Part shown: positions 1-8,855 of the stretch, one piece after another | Layout: the number at the start of each line of letters is the position of its first letter | How positions within the stretch are numbered: position 1 is the stretch's first letter | Source: Streptomyces vietnamensis | Lineage (GTDB): Bacteria; Actinomycetota; Actinomycetes; Streptomycetales; Streptomycetaceae | Direction of reading: 5' to 3' | DNA length: 64,000 bases | Assembly: GCF_000830005.1 (NCBI RefSeq) | Contig: NZ_CP010407.1 | Coordinates: 4,654,001 to 4,718,000 of the forward strand | The notes under the pieces: model-generated | The model's input: the letters and a program-made list of their open reading frames with translations, nothing else | The model's database searches: none | What the model was told of the DNA's origin: nothing | Translations under genes and position numbers: made by a program

Positions 1-56
1 TGATCCTTCCCTCACTGACCATGAGGGCGGGTTGGACAACACGGGAGGTCCTGAAG

Positions 57-407
57 ATGCGTGCCCTGGGAAAAATGGCGTCGGTCGGTGTGCTGGCTGC
101 CGGTTTGATTGTTGCGATGACGCCCCCGGCATCTGCCGCCGTGTCCGGCGCCTACTCGGGCGTCGCCTGGAATGTTCGAGCGTCCACTTCGACGACCTCT
201 ACTGTCCTCGTTCGAGTTCATGCCCTGGGCACCGGAAGCCCTGACAAAATCCCCTGCTACACCTCTACGTGCGGCGGTCAGGTTACGGGTGGCTTCTACA
301 AGTGCGGTAGCGGGGGCGGAACCTACAACACCTGGACCCCCCTCAACTACAACGGGCGGAAGGGCTGGGTCGCCGACAGGTGCGTGACGCTCGGGCGCAT
401 CGCCTGA
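57..407 (+). CDS. small secreted SH3-like protein
   Basis: A 116-residue exported protein. The ATG at 57 is preceded by a good GGAGG ribosome site; an in-frame ATG at 21 would add an unlikely N-terminus. Residues 1-24 are a Sec signal peptide (basic start, hydrophobic core with LAAGLIVAM, cleavage near ASA-A). The mature part has the look of a bacterial SH3 domain: an N-terminal NVRAS motif like the NVRSGPS signature, and GWV near the end. Four cysteines (C-x4-C, then two more) could form two disulfides outside the cell. Such Streptomyces proteins are thought to bind cell wall, but no catalytic domain is attached, so the function is unknown. It runs convergently into the PfkB kinase. Confidence 0.75.
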   Translation: MRALGKMASVGVLAAGLIVAMTPPASAAVSGAYSGVAWNVRASTSTTSTVLVRVHALGTGSPDKIPCYTSTCGGQVTGGFYKCGSGGGTYNTWTPLNYNGRKGWVADRCVTLGRIA

Positions 408-428
408 GGACCCGGTAGGACGGCGTAG

Positions 429-1355
429 TCAGGCAAGGGCCGGCTGCGCCGTCACCGTCACCCGCGCCAGCAGCTCCTCGTAAGCCGTCGCGTCGTACTC
501 CCCGGCCACCGGGGAGAGGACCGTCGCCGCCGAGAGGGCGACCGCTCGGGTGAGGCGGTCGGGCCAGGGGGCCTCGTCCACCAGGCCCGAGAGGAGGCCG
601 GCGACGGCTGAGTCGCCGGCGCCCGTGGGGTTGCCCTTCACCGTGGCCGGCGGGGTCGCGCGCCACAGGCCCTCCGGGGTGGCGGCGAGCATGCCCTCGG
701 GGCCGAGTGAGGAGATCACCGCGTGGGCGCCGCGGCGGCGTGCGTCGCGGGTGGCGCGGTGGGGTTCGCGGGAGCCGGTCAGTTGGGCGAGTTCCTCGGC
801 GTTCGGCTTGACCAGGTCGGGGCGGGCGGCGATGCCCCGGCGGAGGGGTTCGCCGCTGGTGTCCAGGAGGACCGGGACCCCGGCCGTCCGGGCCAGGCGG
901 ATCAGTTCCGCGTACGCGCCGACGTGGATGCCCGGCGGGAGGCTGCCGCAGAGGGCGACCGCCCGCGCCCCGTCGAGGAGTTCGGTGAAGCGGGTGCGGA
1001 AGGCGGCCCATTCCGCGGCGGTGACGGTCGGGCCCGGTTCGTTGAGCTGGGTGGTGTCCCCGCTCGCCGTGTCGACGACGGCGACCGTGCGGCGGGTCGT
1101 TCCGGCGGTCTCGACGAGTTCGTCGCGGACCGGCGTGGCCGCCAGCTGGTCCCGTAGCGTCGCGCCCGTCGCGCCGCCCGCGAAGCCGGTGGCGACCGTC
1201 TCGTGTCCGAGGGCGGCGAGCACGCGGGCGACGTTGAGTCCCTTGCCGCCGGGCCGTTCGATGACCTGGGTGATGCGGTGGGAGGCGTGCGGGGTGAGGG
1301 CGGGGACCCGGTAGGTCAGGTCCAGTGCCGTGTTGAGGGTGACCGTGAGGATCAA
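429..1355 (-). CDS. PfkB-family hexose/phosphohexose kinase (1-phosphofructokinase-like)
   Basis: A ribokinase-superfamily kinase of 308 residues, probably transferring phosphate from ATP to a sugar phosphate such as fructose-6-P, fructose-1-P or tagatose-6-P. Visible motifs are the N-terminal MILTVTLNTALD-type strand, GGKGLNVAR for substrate binding, and NPTGAGDSAVAG with the catalytic Asp of the GAGD signature. I chose the TTG at 1355 because it gives the usual family N-terminus and follows a GGGGGTGG stretch; an upstream ATG at 1430 adds 25 unlike residues. It lies 135 bp downstream of nagA on the same strand, so it may complete the GlcNAc route by acting on the fructose-6-P made after deamination. 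The exact substrate is inferred. Confidence 0.85.
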   Translation of the reverse strand: MILTVTLNTALDLTYRVPALTPHASHRITQVIERPGGKGLNVARVLAALGHETVATGFAGGATGATLRDQLAATPVRDELVETAGTTRRTVAVVDTASGDTTQLNEPGPTVTAAEWAAFRTRFTELLDGARAVALCGSLPPGIHVGAYAELIRLARTAGVPVLLDTSGEPLRRGIAARPDLVKPNAEELAQLTGSREPHRATRDARRRGAHAVISSLGPEGMLAATPEGLWRATPPATVKGNPTGAGDSAVAGLLSGLVDEAPWPDRLTRAVALSAATVLSPVAGEYDATAYEELLARVTVTAQPALA

Positions 1356-1490
1356 GACCCGTCCACCCCCCGTACTTCTCGTGAAGTTCTGTGGAACGCC
1401 CGTTCCGACGTTCTGACGGGCACCGATCATGCCAAAGGAAAGGCGGTTGGCCCAGACCCCCGGCCGACCGCCCTTCCGTATGACTCCTGA

Positions 1491-2636
1491 TCAGGCCGCC
1501 ACGGGGTTCAGGATCCACTCGCCCTTGCGCATGACGCCCTTCAGCTCGAACTCGGCGTCGAGGACGACGATGTCGGCGTCCTTGCCGGGCTCCAGGGAGC
1601 CCACCCGGTCGTAAACGCCCAAGAGCCGCGCCGGGTTGGCGGAGATCGCCTGGACGATCGATTCGACCGGCAGGCCGTCGACGGTCGCCGCGCGCTTGAA
1701 GGCGCGGTCCAGGGTCAGGGTGGAGCCGGCGATGGAGCCGCCCTCGACGAGGCGGGCGACGCTGTCCTTCACGTCGACGGCCAGGGGGCCGAGCATGTAG
1801 CGGCCGTCGCCGAAGCCGGCGGCGTCCATGGCGTCGGTGATGAACGCGACGCGCTCCGGTCCCGCGTGGTGGAAGGCGAGCTCCAGGGCGGCGGGGTGGA
1901 GGTGGGTGCCGTCGTTGATGAGCTCGACGGTGATCCGCTCGTCCTCCAGGAGCGCGGCGATCGGGCCGGGGGAGCGGTGGCCGAGGGCGGGCATCGCGTT
2001 GTAGAGGTGCGTGGCGACGGTGGCGCCCGCGTCGATGGCCGCCCGCGTCTGCTCGTACGTGGCGTCGGTGTGGCCGATGGCGGCGATCACGCCGTGCTCG
2101 GCGAGCAGGCGTACGGAGTCGAGGCCGCCGGGCAGCTCGGTGGCGAGGGTGACCATCTTGGCCCGGCCGCGGGCGGCGTCGATCAGCTTGCGGACCTCGG
2201 CCGGGTCGGGGTCGCGGAGCAGCGTCTCGTCGTGGGCGCCCTTGCGGCAGGGGGAGATGAACGGGCCCTCGAAGTGGAGGCCGGCGATCTCGCCCTGTTC
2301 GGCGAGCTCGGAGAGGAGTCCGGCCCGCTGGGTGAGGAAGTCCATCTCGCCGGTGACGAAGGAGGCGACGACGGTGGTGGTGCCGTGCAGGCGGTGGGTG
2401 TGGACGCCCTTGAGGACCTCGTCGACGGTGCCGGAGGTGAAGGACGCGCCGCCGCCGCCGTGGTTGTGCATGTCGACGAAGCCGGGGACGAGCCAGTGGC
2501 CGGTCAGGTCGAGGGTGGGGGCGTTCTCGGGGGCCGAGCCCGCGATGCGGTCGCCGTCGACGATCACGCGTCCGTTCTCGACCGTTCCGGTGGGCAGCAC
2601 GACGTGTGCGCCGGCGAGAACCTGGTGATCGGCCAT
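1491..2636 (-). CDS. nagA: N-acetylglucosamine-6-phosphate deacetylase
   Basis: Hydrolyses GlcNAc-6-P to glucosamine-6-P and acetate in the cytoplasm, the committed step of GlcNAc use. The 381-residue length is normal for NagA. Amidohydrolase motifs are in order: the metal-binding DMHNHGGGG near residue 60, HFEGPFI near 120, GHTDAT near 190, HLYNAM near 215 and the catalytic Asp in ITDAMD near 270. The ATG at 2636 has a GGAGG site and shares one base with the nagK stop (TGATG), so the two are translationally coupled. A DasR-type operator sits upstream of nagK. A longer open frame to 3062 only reads through nagK in the wrong frame. Confidence 0.96.
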   Translation of the reverse strand: MADHQVLAGAHVVLPTGTVENGRVIVDGDRIAGSAPENAPTLDLTGHWLVPGFVDMHNHGGGGASFTSGTVDEVLKGVHTHRLHGTTTVVASFVTGEMDFLTQRAGLLSELAEQGEIAGLHFEGPFISPCRKGAHDETLLRDPDPAEVRKLIDAARGRAKMVTLATELPGGLDSVRLLAEHGVIAAIGHTDATYEQTRAAIDAGATVATHLYNAMPALGHRSPGPIAALLEDERITVELINDGTHLHPAALELAFHHAGPERVAFITDAMDAAGFGDGRYMLGPLAVDVKDSVARLVEGGSIAGSTLTLDRAFKRAATVDGLPVESIVQAISANPARLLGVYDRVGSLEPGKDADIVVLDAEFELKGVMRKGEWILNPVAA

Positions 2637-3595
2637 CAGGCGGAAACCTCCGAGTGGGTGGGGTGCTTGTCGGCGAGCAGGTCCCAGGCGAGGAGGCCCG
2701 CGCCCAGGCATCCGGCGGTGTCCCCGAGGGCCGCCGGGACGATGGCGGGCAGCTTCTGGAACGTGACGCGTTCCTCCACGGCGGCCCGGAGTGGTGTGAA
2801 CAAGGTTTCCCCGGCCTCGGCGAGCCCGCCACCGATGATGAGGGTGCGCGGGTCCAGGAGGGTGAGCGCGGTGACGAGGCCGTCGGCGAGGGCGTCGACG
2901 GCGTCCTGCCAGACCCGTACGGCCGTGGGGTCGCCGGACTCGACGGCCTTCGCGCAGTCGGCGGCGTCCGCCTCGGGGTCGCCGCCGGCCTCGGCCCAGG
3001 CGAGGGAGACGGCGGAGGCGGAGGCGTACCGCTCCAGGCAGCCGCGCTGGCCGCAGCCGCACTCCGTACCGCCGGGGCGGACGACGATGTGGCCGATCTC
3101 TCCGGCGTAGCCGTGGGCGCCGGCCTCGATGCGGTCGCCGATGCCGATGGCTCCGGCGATGCCCGTGCCGAGGGGCACGAAGAGGAAGCGGTCGGCGCCG
3201 TTGCCCGCGCCGATACGGCCTTCGGCGAGGCCGCCGGTGCGGACGTCGTGGCCGAGGGCGACGGGGACGCCGTCGAGCCGGCGGCTGAGGAGTTCGCGCA
3301 TGGGAACGTCGCGCCAGCCGAGATTGGCGGCGTAGACGGCGATGCCGTTCTCCGCGTCGACGATGCCGGGGACGGCGACTCCGGCGGCCGCGGCGGGCTC
3401 TCCGTACCGCTCCTGGCCGAGGGCGCGGAGCTCTTCGGCGAAGCCGAGGATCGTCTCGACCACGGCCTCGGGGCCGCGCTCGCGCCCGGTGGCGCGGCGG
3501 GCCTCGTGCAGCAGGGTGCCGTCCGCCCCGACGAGGGCGGCCTTCATGCCGGTGCCGCCCACATCCAGGGCGATGACGTGTCTCACGGGGGTCAT
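2636..3595 (-). CDS. nagK: N-acetylglucosamine kinase, ROK family
   Basis: A ROK-family sugar kinase of 319 residues that most likely phosphorylates GlcNAc to GlcNAc-6-P, the substrate of the coupled nagA product. It shows the ATP-binding ALDVGGTGMKAALV at the N-terminus, VPLGTGI in the middle and the ROK zinc signature CGCGQRGCLE. GlcNAc rather than glucose is inferred from the coupling to nagA and the DasR-type operator; glucokinase is the alternative. The ATG at 3595 gives the family start; a GTG at 3586 is possible and neither has a strong ribosome site. Promoter and operator lie just upstream at 3615-3630. Confidence 0.92.
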   Translation of the reverse strand: MTPVRHVIALDVGGTGMKAALVGADGTLLHEARRATGRERGPEAVVETILGFAEELRALGQERYGEPAAAAGVAVPGIVDAENGIAVYAANLGWRDVPMRELLSRRLDGVPVALGHDVRTGGLAEGRIGAGNGADRFLFVPLGTGIAGAIGIGDRIEAGAHGYAGEIGHIVVRPGGTECGCGQRGCLERYASASAVSLAWAEAGGDPEADAADCAKAVESGDPTAVRVWQDAVDALADGLVTALTLLDPRTLIIGGGLAEAGETLFTPLRAAVEERVTFQKLPAIVPAALGDTAGCLGAGLLAWDLLADKHPTHSEVSA

Positions 3596-3614
3596 TCTGG
3601 CGCGCGGGGACCTG

Positions 3615-3630
3615 ACAGGTCTAGTCCACT
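3615..3630. promoter_or_regulatory. DasR-type operator (dre) upstream of nagK
   Basis: ACAGGTCTAGTCCACT matches the DasR consensus ACTGGTCTAGACCACT at 14 of 16 positions. It lies 20 bp before the nagK start. DasR is the GntR regulator of GlcNAc metabolism in Streptomyces, relieved by glucosamine-6-P, so the operon should be induced by its own pathway. Binding is inferred from the sequence match. Confidence 0.8.
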
Positions 3631-3712
3631 GGCCAGGATTGTTGCGCTCGGATACAAATTCGGGCCCGATCATGCGCCCATGCTCCCGTCGGAGTTGCGG
3701 AAGTGATACCCG

Positions 3713-3728
3713 AGTGGTGTAGACCTCA
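3713..3728. promoter_or_regulatory. second DasR-type operator, upstream of the sugar-binding lipoprotein
   Basis: AGTGGTGTAGACCTCA matches the dre consensus AGTGGTCTAGACCACT at 13 of 16 positions. It lies about 100 bp before the lipoprotein gene and 83 bp from the nagK operator, so one regulator could control both divergent units. Confidence 0.65.
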
Positions 3729-3828
3729 TGCCCGGGCGCGGGGCAGACTTACGGCCCTGAGAAGAGCAAACACGCAGCTCAGTGCAGATAGACGACAGCT
3801 CAACGAAGAGCAAAAGGTGGATGAAGCC

Positions 3829-5100
3829 GTGGAGCGGCGACGATTCCTTGGACTGACCGCGGCCGCCGCCGCCCTCGGACTGACCGCGACGGTCGCCGGC
3901 TGCGGCTCCCTCGGCGGTGACTCCGGCGACGTGACCCTCAAGCTGGTCGCCGCCGACTACGACCTGACCGGTGGCGACACCACCAAGAAGTACTGGGCCG
4001 ACCTCGTCGCCGCCTTCGAGGCGAAGCACCCCGGGGTCAAGGTCGAGGTCCAGGTCCTCTCCTGGGACGACGTCGACCGCAAGGTCGCCGAGATGGTCAA
4101 GGCCGGCCAGGCCCCCGACGTCGCACAGATCGGCGCCTACGCCGACTACGCCGCCGCCGACCAGCTGTACGCCGCCGACGACCTCCTCTCCATCCCCGTG
4201 CAGGCCAACTTCCTCGGCCCGCTCGCCGCCGCCGGCGAGTACAAGCGCACCCAGTACGGCATGCCGTTCGTCGCCTCCACCCGGCCGCTCTTCTACAACA
4301 AGGACCTCTTCCAGAAGGCCGGCGCCGAGGCCCCCACCACCTGGGACGAGCTCGCCGAGGCCGCCGAGAAGCTCAAGGCCAAGGGCGTCCCCACCCCCTT
4401 CGCGCTGCCGCTCGGCCCCGAGGAGGCCCAGGCCGAGGCCCTCATGTGGCTGCTCAGCGGCGGCGGCGGCTGGACCGACGGCTCCGACCGCTACGCCGTC
4501 GACTCCGACGCCAACATCCGCACCTTCGAATGGCTCCGCACCCACCTGGTCGGCAAGGACCTCACCGGACCGATCGCCCCCGGCAAGCTCAACCGCAAGG
4601 CCGCCTTCGCCGCCTTCGCGAACGGCGAGGTCGGCATGCTCAACGGCCACCCCTCGCTCCTCAAGGAAGCCGCGAAGAAGGGCGTCCGGGTCGGCCAGGT
4701 CCCCCTCCCCGGCGCCGACGGCACGCCCAAGACCTCCATGGGCGTCGCCGACTGGATCATGGGCTTCAAGCAGAACGGCCACCGCAAGGAGATCGGCGAC
4801 TTCCTCGACTTCGTCTTCAGCGACGAGAACGTCCTGAAGTTCGCCGGGGACAACGACCTGCTGCCGGTCACCGTCACCGCCTCCACCCGCATGGAGACCG
4901 ACCCCGAGCACGAGAACCTGCGCGTCTTCCTCAAGGTCCTCCCCGACGCACAGCTCCCGCCGGTCGGCAAGACCTCCTGGGCCCAGGTCAGCGAGAACGT
5001 CAAGCAGAACATCGGCAAGGCGGTCACCCCCGGCGGCAGCCCCTCCGAGGTCCTCGGCCGGATAGGCCGGGCGGCGACGGAGGCGGAGAAGGCCGAGTAA
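3829..5100 (+). CDS. extracellular sugar-binding lipoprotein of an ABC transporter
   Basis: A family-1 solute-binding protein of 423 residues that should capture an oligosaccharide outside the cell. The N-terminus has a twin-arginine stretch (ERRRFLG) followed by a lipobox ending TVAGC, so it is probably Tat-exported and lipid-anchored. The fold is typical: FEAKHPGVKVEVQ, APDVAQIG, YNKDLFQKAG and WDELAEAAEKL. I chose GTG 3829 because GGTGG precedes it at good spacing; GTG 3817 is the alternative. No permease or ATPase gene is adjacent, so it must use membrane parts encoded elsewhere. The dre site upstream suggests a GlcNAc- or chitin-related ligand. Confidence 0.9.
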   Translation: MERRRFLGLTAAAAALGLTATVAGCGSLGGDSGDVTLKLVAADYDLTGGDTTKKYWADLVAAFEAKHPGVKVEVQVLSWDDVDRKVAEMVKAGQAPDVAQIGAYADYAAADQLYAADDLLSIPVQANFLGPLAAAGEYKRTQYGMPFVASTRPLFYNKDLFQKAGAEAPTTWDELAEAAEKLKAKGVPTPFALPLGPEEAQAEALMWLLSGGGGWTDGSDRYAVDSDANIRTFEWLRTHLVGKDLTGPIAPGKLNRKAAFAAFANGEVGMLNGHPSLLKEAAKKGVRVGQVPLPGADGTPKTSMGVADWIMGFKQNGHRKEIGDFLDFVFSDENVLKFAGDNDLLPVTVTASTRMETDPEHENLRVFLKVLPDAQLPPVGKTSWAQVSENVKQNIGKAVTPGGSPSEVLGRIGRAATEAEKAE

Positions 5101-5112
5101 TAGGTTGGTCTT

Positions 5113-5373
5113 ATGACCGACGAAGAGACGGTGGGCGACAACAGCGGGCTCGGGGAGCGCGAGCGGGCCCTCCTCGCCGTCGAGCGCCGCTCCTGGCCCG
5201 GACCCGGTGCCAAGGAGCGGGCCGTCCGCGAGCGGCTCGGCCTCTCCCCGACCCGCTACTACCAGCTCCTCAACGCCCTCCTCGACGACCCGCGCGCCCT
5301 GGCCCACGACCCGGTGACGGTCAACCGGCTGCGCCGGGTCAGGGAGGAGAAGCAGCGACGACGGGAGGGGTGA
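5113..5373 (+). CDS. DUF3263 small helix-turn-helix-like protein
   Basis: An 86-residue actinobacterial protein of the DUF3263 type. The family core is visible: an acidic start, RERALLAVERRSW, then KERAVRERLGLSPTRYYQLL, which looks like a helix-turn-helix, and a basic end. The role is unknown; DNA binding is likely from the fold. It starts 12 bp after the lipoprotein stop and may be cotranscribed. Its stop lies in a short duplicated GGGGTGACCCC motif (5367-5392). Confidence 0.85.
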   Translation: MTDEETVGDNSGLGERERALLAVERRSWPGPGAKERAVRERLGLSPTRYYQLLNALLDDPRALAHDPVTVNRLRRVREEKQRRREG

Positions 5374-5434
5374 CCCCTTACGGGGTGACCCCGGCCACGC
5401 TGACGTGACCCCCGTACGTCGGTAGGGTCGGAAC

Positions 5435-6277
5435 ATGGTCAGCAGCCTCCCGCACCCGACCACACCCGCCGGCCGCGACGGCTTGGCCGCGCTCCTCGCG
5501 CGGCCCACGAAGGCCGTCGTCGCCCTCGACTTCGACGGCACGCTCGCCGAGATCGTCCCCGATCCCGAGCAGGCCCGCGCCCACCCCGGCGCCGTGGCCG
5601 CCCTCGCCGCCCTCGCCCCCCAGGTCGCCTCGATCGCCGTCGTGACCGGCCGCCCCGCCGGGGTAGCCGTCCGCTACGGCGGCTTCGCCGGTGTCCCCGG
5701 CCTCGAGCACCTCGTCGTCCTCGGCCACTACGGCGCCGAGCGCTGGGACGCCGTCACCGGCACCGTGAAGGCCGCCGCCCCGCACCCCGGCGTCGCCTCC
5801 GTCCGCGCCGAGCTCCCGGGCTTCCTGGACCGGTCCGGGGCCTGGCCGGGCGTCTGGATCGAGGAGAAGGGCCGCGCGGTCGCGGTCCACACCCGCCGCG
5901 CCCAGGACCCGGAGGGCGCCTTCGAGGCCCTGCGCGGTCCGCTGGGCGAGCTGGCGGTCGCCCACGGCCTGGTCCTGGAGCCCGGCCGCATGGTCCTGGA
6001 GCTGCGGCCCCCGGGCATGGACAAGGGCGTGGCCCTCGCCAAGTACGTACGGGAGGTGGGCGCCGGGTCCGTGCTGTACGCGGGCGACGACCTGGGCGAC
6101 CTGCCGGCCTTCGCGGCGGTCGAGAAGCTCCGCTCCGACGGCACCCCGGGCGTCCTGGTGTGCAGCGGCTCCACGGAGGTCACGGAGCTGGCCGACCGCG
6201 CGGACCTGTCCGTGGCGGGCCCGTCGGGCGTGGTGGAGTTCCTGACGGAACTGGCGAGGGCGGTACGGGAGGCCTGA
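5435..6277 (+). CDS. otsB: trehalose-6-phosphate phosphatase
   Basis: Dephosphorylates trehalose-6-P to trehalose. This HAD-superfamily enzyme of 280 residues has the nucleophile motif ALDFDGTLAEIVPDP at residues 28-42, the TGRP motif II region near residue 70, a conserved ELRPPGMDKGVAL segment and the metal-binding GDDLGDLPAF near 217. AGGGT precedes the ATG at suitable spacing. Its partner otsA lies 8.5 kb away on the other strand, so the two are not an operon here; an M6 protease and several unrelated genes separate them. A hairpin terminator follows at 6300-6327. Confidence 0.94.
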   Translation: MVSSLPHPTTPAGRDGLAALLARPTKAVVALDFDGTLAEIVPDPEQARAHPGAVAALAALAPQVASIAVVTGRPAGVAVRYGGFAGVPGLEHLVVLGHYGAERWDAVTGTVKAAAPHPGVASVRAELPGFLDRSGAWPGVWIEEKGRAVAVHTRRAQDPEGAFEALRGPLGELAVAHGLVLEPGRMVLELRPPGMDKGVALAKYVREVGAGSVLYAGDDLGDLPAFAAVEKLRSDGTPGVLVCSGSTEVTELADRADLSVAGPSGVVEFLTELARAVREA

Positions 6278-6299
6278 GACGGCCCCGGAGACGCGACGA

Positions 6300-6327
6300 G
6301 GGCGGTACGGGAGTCCCCGTACCGCCC
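6300..6327. terminator. shared convergent terminator after otsB and the M6 protease
   Basis: A perfect 12-bp stem (GGGCGGTACGGG / CCCGTACCGCCC) with a 4-base loop, between two convergent stops. The left arm duplicates sequence from the last codons of otsB (GAGGGCGGTACGGGAG near 6256), so the terminator seems to have arisen by local duplication. Confidence 0.75.
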
Positions 6328-6343
6328 CTTGCACCGTGTGCGA

Positions 6344-8653
6344 TCAGTGCGCGGCCGGGTTGGCGACGCCGATCGTCAGGTCGTCGCCGGCGTCACCGGT
6401 GACCGTGACGCGCACGCCGTGGCCGGCGACCTTCACGCTGGCCTGCGGGGCCGTCGTGTCGTAGTACGCGTTCGGGTCGGTGTCGTCGAAGACCGGGATG
6501 CCCGGGACGGAGGGGGCGCAGGCCGCCAGCGTCTGGACGGTCTGGTTGCCGCCCTTGCCCGCCAGGACCTCCTTGTGGAGGCAGGTCGCGTCCGTGGCCT
6601 CCAGGCCGAAGGTCGCGTCGAAGGGCTGGCGCCGGTTGCTGGGCGCGGTCCCGTCGGCGTACCGGAAGGGCGCCGGGCGGGCGTCGACGGCCATCGCCGA
6701 GCCGCCACCGGGGTGGTTGCTGACGTTGTTGTCGTCGAAGGACCGGTCGACGTACCAGACGAGCATGCCGTTCTGGAACTTGAAGAACTCGACCCAGTCC
6801 GGGGCGGTGATGCCCTTGCTGAACTGGTACGGGCCCTCGGCGAGGAGCGCGTCGGCGCCGACGTACTCGCGGTTCTCGACGAGGTAGTACCGCGGGGCGG
6901 TGGCCGTCTCGGTGCCGGTGGAGATCTTCCAGCGGCCCTGCGCGGTCCAGCCGCCGACGCCCTGCTCGACGTCGTCCGTCGCGAGGGTCGTGCCGCCGGA
7001 GGTCAGCGCGATGTCGTCGAGGAACGCGCCGGCGAAGTGCACGCCGCCGTCGCTCTGGTGGCGGAAGCGGAAGAGGGACGGCTTGCCGGCGGAGTCGTAC
7101 GTGAAGCGCAGGGTCGTCCACTTGCCGCCGGAGGAGCCGGAGACGGGGTCGCCCGCGCGGGCCCAGGTGGCGCCGCCGTCGAGGGAGTACTCGGCGAAGA
7201 GGTAGTCGAAGCCGGCCTCGATCTCGTACCAGGCGCTCGCCTTGACGGTGACCTTCGGGGCGGCCGGGACGGAGCGGGTGAGGGACTGGTTGAGGCCGTC
7301 GGCGGAGCCGGTCCACCAGGCGTGGGTGCCCGAGGTGGGCGTGGCGTAGGTGGTGCTGCTCGTCTTGTCCGGGAGCGCGACGCGGACGGCCTGGGCCTTG
7401 CCGCGGACCTGGAGTGCGGCGGGGCTGAGGGTGTACGTGCCGTTGGCGCCGAGCGGCGCGTCGGCGTAGTTCAGCCAGCCGAGGAAGAGCTTCTCTTCGG
7501 CGCCCATGAGACCGGGGTGGGTGCCGATGCCCTCGTTGGCGGCGGCGCCGTGGCCGAGCCAGGAGCCGGAGCTCATCAGGGTCCAGAAGGCGGTGGAGTT
7601 TTCGCCGCCGTCGGTGTCGTAGAAGTCCGGCAGGCCGAGGTCGTGGCCGAACTCGTGGCAGAAGACGCCGAGTCCGCCGTTCTCGCCCTCGGTGGTGTAG
7701 TCGCCGAGCCAGTACTTGGACTGTCCGATGCGGGCGCCGCCGGCCTTGTTCTGGGTGCCGGAGACGCTCGGGCCGGTCAGGCCGAAGTCGTCGCCGTTCA
7801 CGTACCAGCGGTGGGACCAGATGGCGTCCTCACCCTGCGCGCCGCCGCCCGCGTCCTCGCCCATGCCGGCGTGCACGGCCTGGAAGTGGTCGATGTAGCC
7901 GTCGGGCTCGTCGAAGTTGCCGTCGTGGTCCCAGTCGTTGCGGTCCCAGACGTCGAACTGGGCGAGGTACGCGTCGATCTGGGCGGGCGTCTTGCCGGCG
8001 GCGAGCTGGGCGTTCCACCAGGCGTCGCCGGTGTCCTGGATGAAGGCCCAGGAGCCGCCGTTGTCCTCGACGGCGTTGTCGCCGTAGGTGGAGGCGTTGC
8101 CGGGGACCTTGACCCAGTCCTCGACGGTGTTGGAGACGGAGTAGGCGCCGCTGGACAGCTTCTCGTAGAAGGTCTTCATGGACTCGCCGGAGCCGTTGAA
8201 GAGGTTCTCGTAGTGGGCCTTGGAGAAGTCCGCGGTCCAGGCGTTGGAGTTGTCCGTGCTCCGGTCCGGCTGCGGTATCCGGTTGTGCAGCGGGCCGGGG
8301 ACGGTGCCGAGCTTGCCGGAGCCCTGGTCGCCGAACTCGGAGAGGATCGTGAAGATCTTCTCCTGACGGGTGGCGGTGCTGGTCTTGGTCTCGGCGAACT
8401 TGCCGGGCGCGACCTCGACGACGCCCTTGGCGTTCGCCGTGGCCTTGCCCTTGGCGACCAGGTCGATCGCCTGCTCGCGCAACTTGGTGCGCTGCTTCGT
8501 GAGCGGTCCGGGGCGGTCGTCGGACCGGTGGGCGTTGGAGCCCGCCGGTGCGGCGACGTCCTGGGCTTCCTGCGCGGCGGCGGGGGTGAGCCCCGCGGCG
8601 AGGAGTGCGGTGAGCGCAGACCCGAGGGTCATGCTCACGACAATCTTCTTCAC
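6344..8653 (-). CDS. secreted M6-family (immune inhibitor A-like) metalloprotease
   Basis: An exported zinc protease of 769 residues. Residues 1-27 form a signal peptide ending near TPAAA. A propeptide-like region follows, then the M6 catalytic domain with the zinc motif FCHEFGHDLGLPDF near residue 335 (HExxH plus downstream Asp) and the upstream DHDGNFDEPDGYIDHF typical of immune-inhibitor-A proteins. The C-terminal half has a jelly-roll-like segment (FLDDIALTSGG) and a VEFFKFQNGMLVWYVDRS block also seen in the family. It probably digests extracellular protein. It is alone on its strand, with a promoter region to 8844. Confidence 0.92.
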   Translation of the reverse strand: MKKIVVSMTLGSALTALLAAGLTPAAAQEAQDVAAPAGSNAHRSDDRPGPLTKQRTKLREQAIDLVAKGKATANAKGVVEVAPGKFAETKTSTATRQEKIFTILSEFGDQGSGKLGTVPGPLHNRIPQPDRSTDNSNAWTADFSKAHYENLFNGSGESMKTFYEKLSSGAYSVSNTVEDWVKVPGNASTYGDNAVEDNGGSWAFIQDTGDAWWNAQLAAGKTPAQIDAYLAQFDVWDRNDWDHDGNFDEPDGYIDHFQAVHAGMGEDAGGGAQGEDAIWSHRWYVNGDDFGLTGPSVSGTQNKAGGARIGQSKYWLGDYTTEGENGGLGVFCHEFGHDLGLPDFYDTDGGENSTAFWTLMSSGSWLGHGAAANEGIGTHPGLMGAEEKLFLGWLNYADAPLGANGTYTLSPAALQVRGKAQAVRVALPDKTSSTTYATPTSGTHAWWTGSADGLNQSLTRSVPAAPKVTVKASAWYEIEAGFDYLFAEYSLDGGATWARAGDPVSGSSGGKWTTLRFTYDSAGKPSLFRFRHQSDGGVHFAGAFLDDIALTSGGTTLATDDVEQGVGGWTAQGRWKISTGTETATAPRYYLVENREYVGADALLAEGPYQFSKGITAPDWVEFFKFQNGMLVWYVDRSFDDNNVSNHPGGGSAMAVDARPAPFRYADGTAPSNRRQPFDATFGLEATDATCLHKEVLAGKGGNQTVQTLAACAPSVPGIPVFDDTDPNAYYDTTAPQASVKVAGHGVRVTVTGDAGDDLTIGVANPAAH

Positions 8654-8796
8654 GTGTTCTGCGATCCTTCCGCTTGCCTCATGCGTCTGATGCGCTTCAT
8701 GCGTTTCATGCGCTTCATGGGGAAAAACGGATCGCCTGGGGGAACGATCGCCGCGAGTGTGCCACGGGAAGACCCCTCAGGAGGAGGGGGCGTCAT

Positions 8797-8855
8797 CGAA
8801 TACCGGTCAGCGAATCACCGGTCAGCGAATCACCGGTGAGCGAATCACCGGTCAC
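8797..8855. repeat. 15-bp x 4 tandem repeat over the imine-reductase stop
   Basis: Four copies of CGAATCACCGGTCAG (the first one base short, the last two carrying one substitution each) at 8797, 8811, 8826 and 8841. The last copy contains the stop codon of the imine reductase (8845-8847) and its final Asp-Arg codons. See the finding on stop-anchored duplications. Confidence 0.95.

Noticed and set aside
343..2832. 829-codon minus-strand open frame over the PfkB kinase and nagA
   Set aside because: Arg/Pro-rich product in the wrong frame of two clear genes; a GC-bias shadow.
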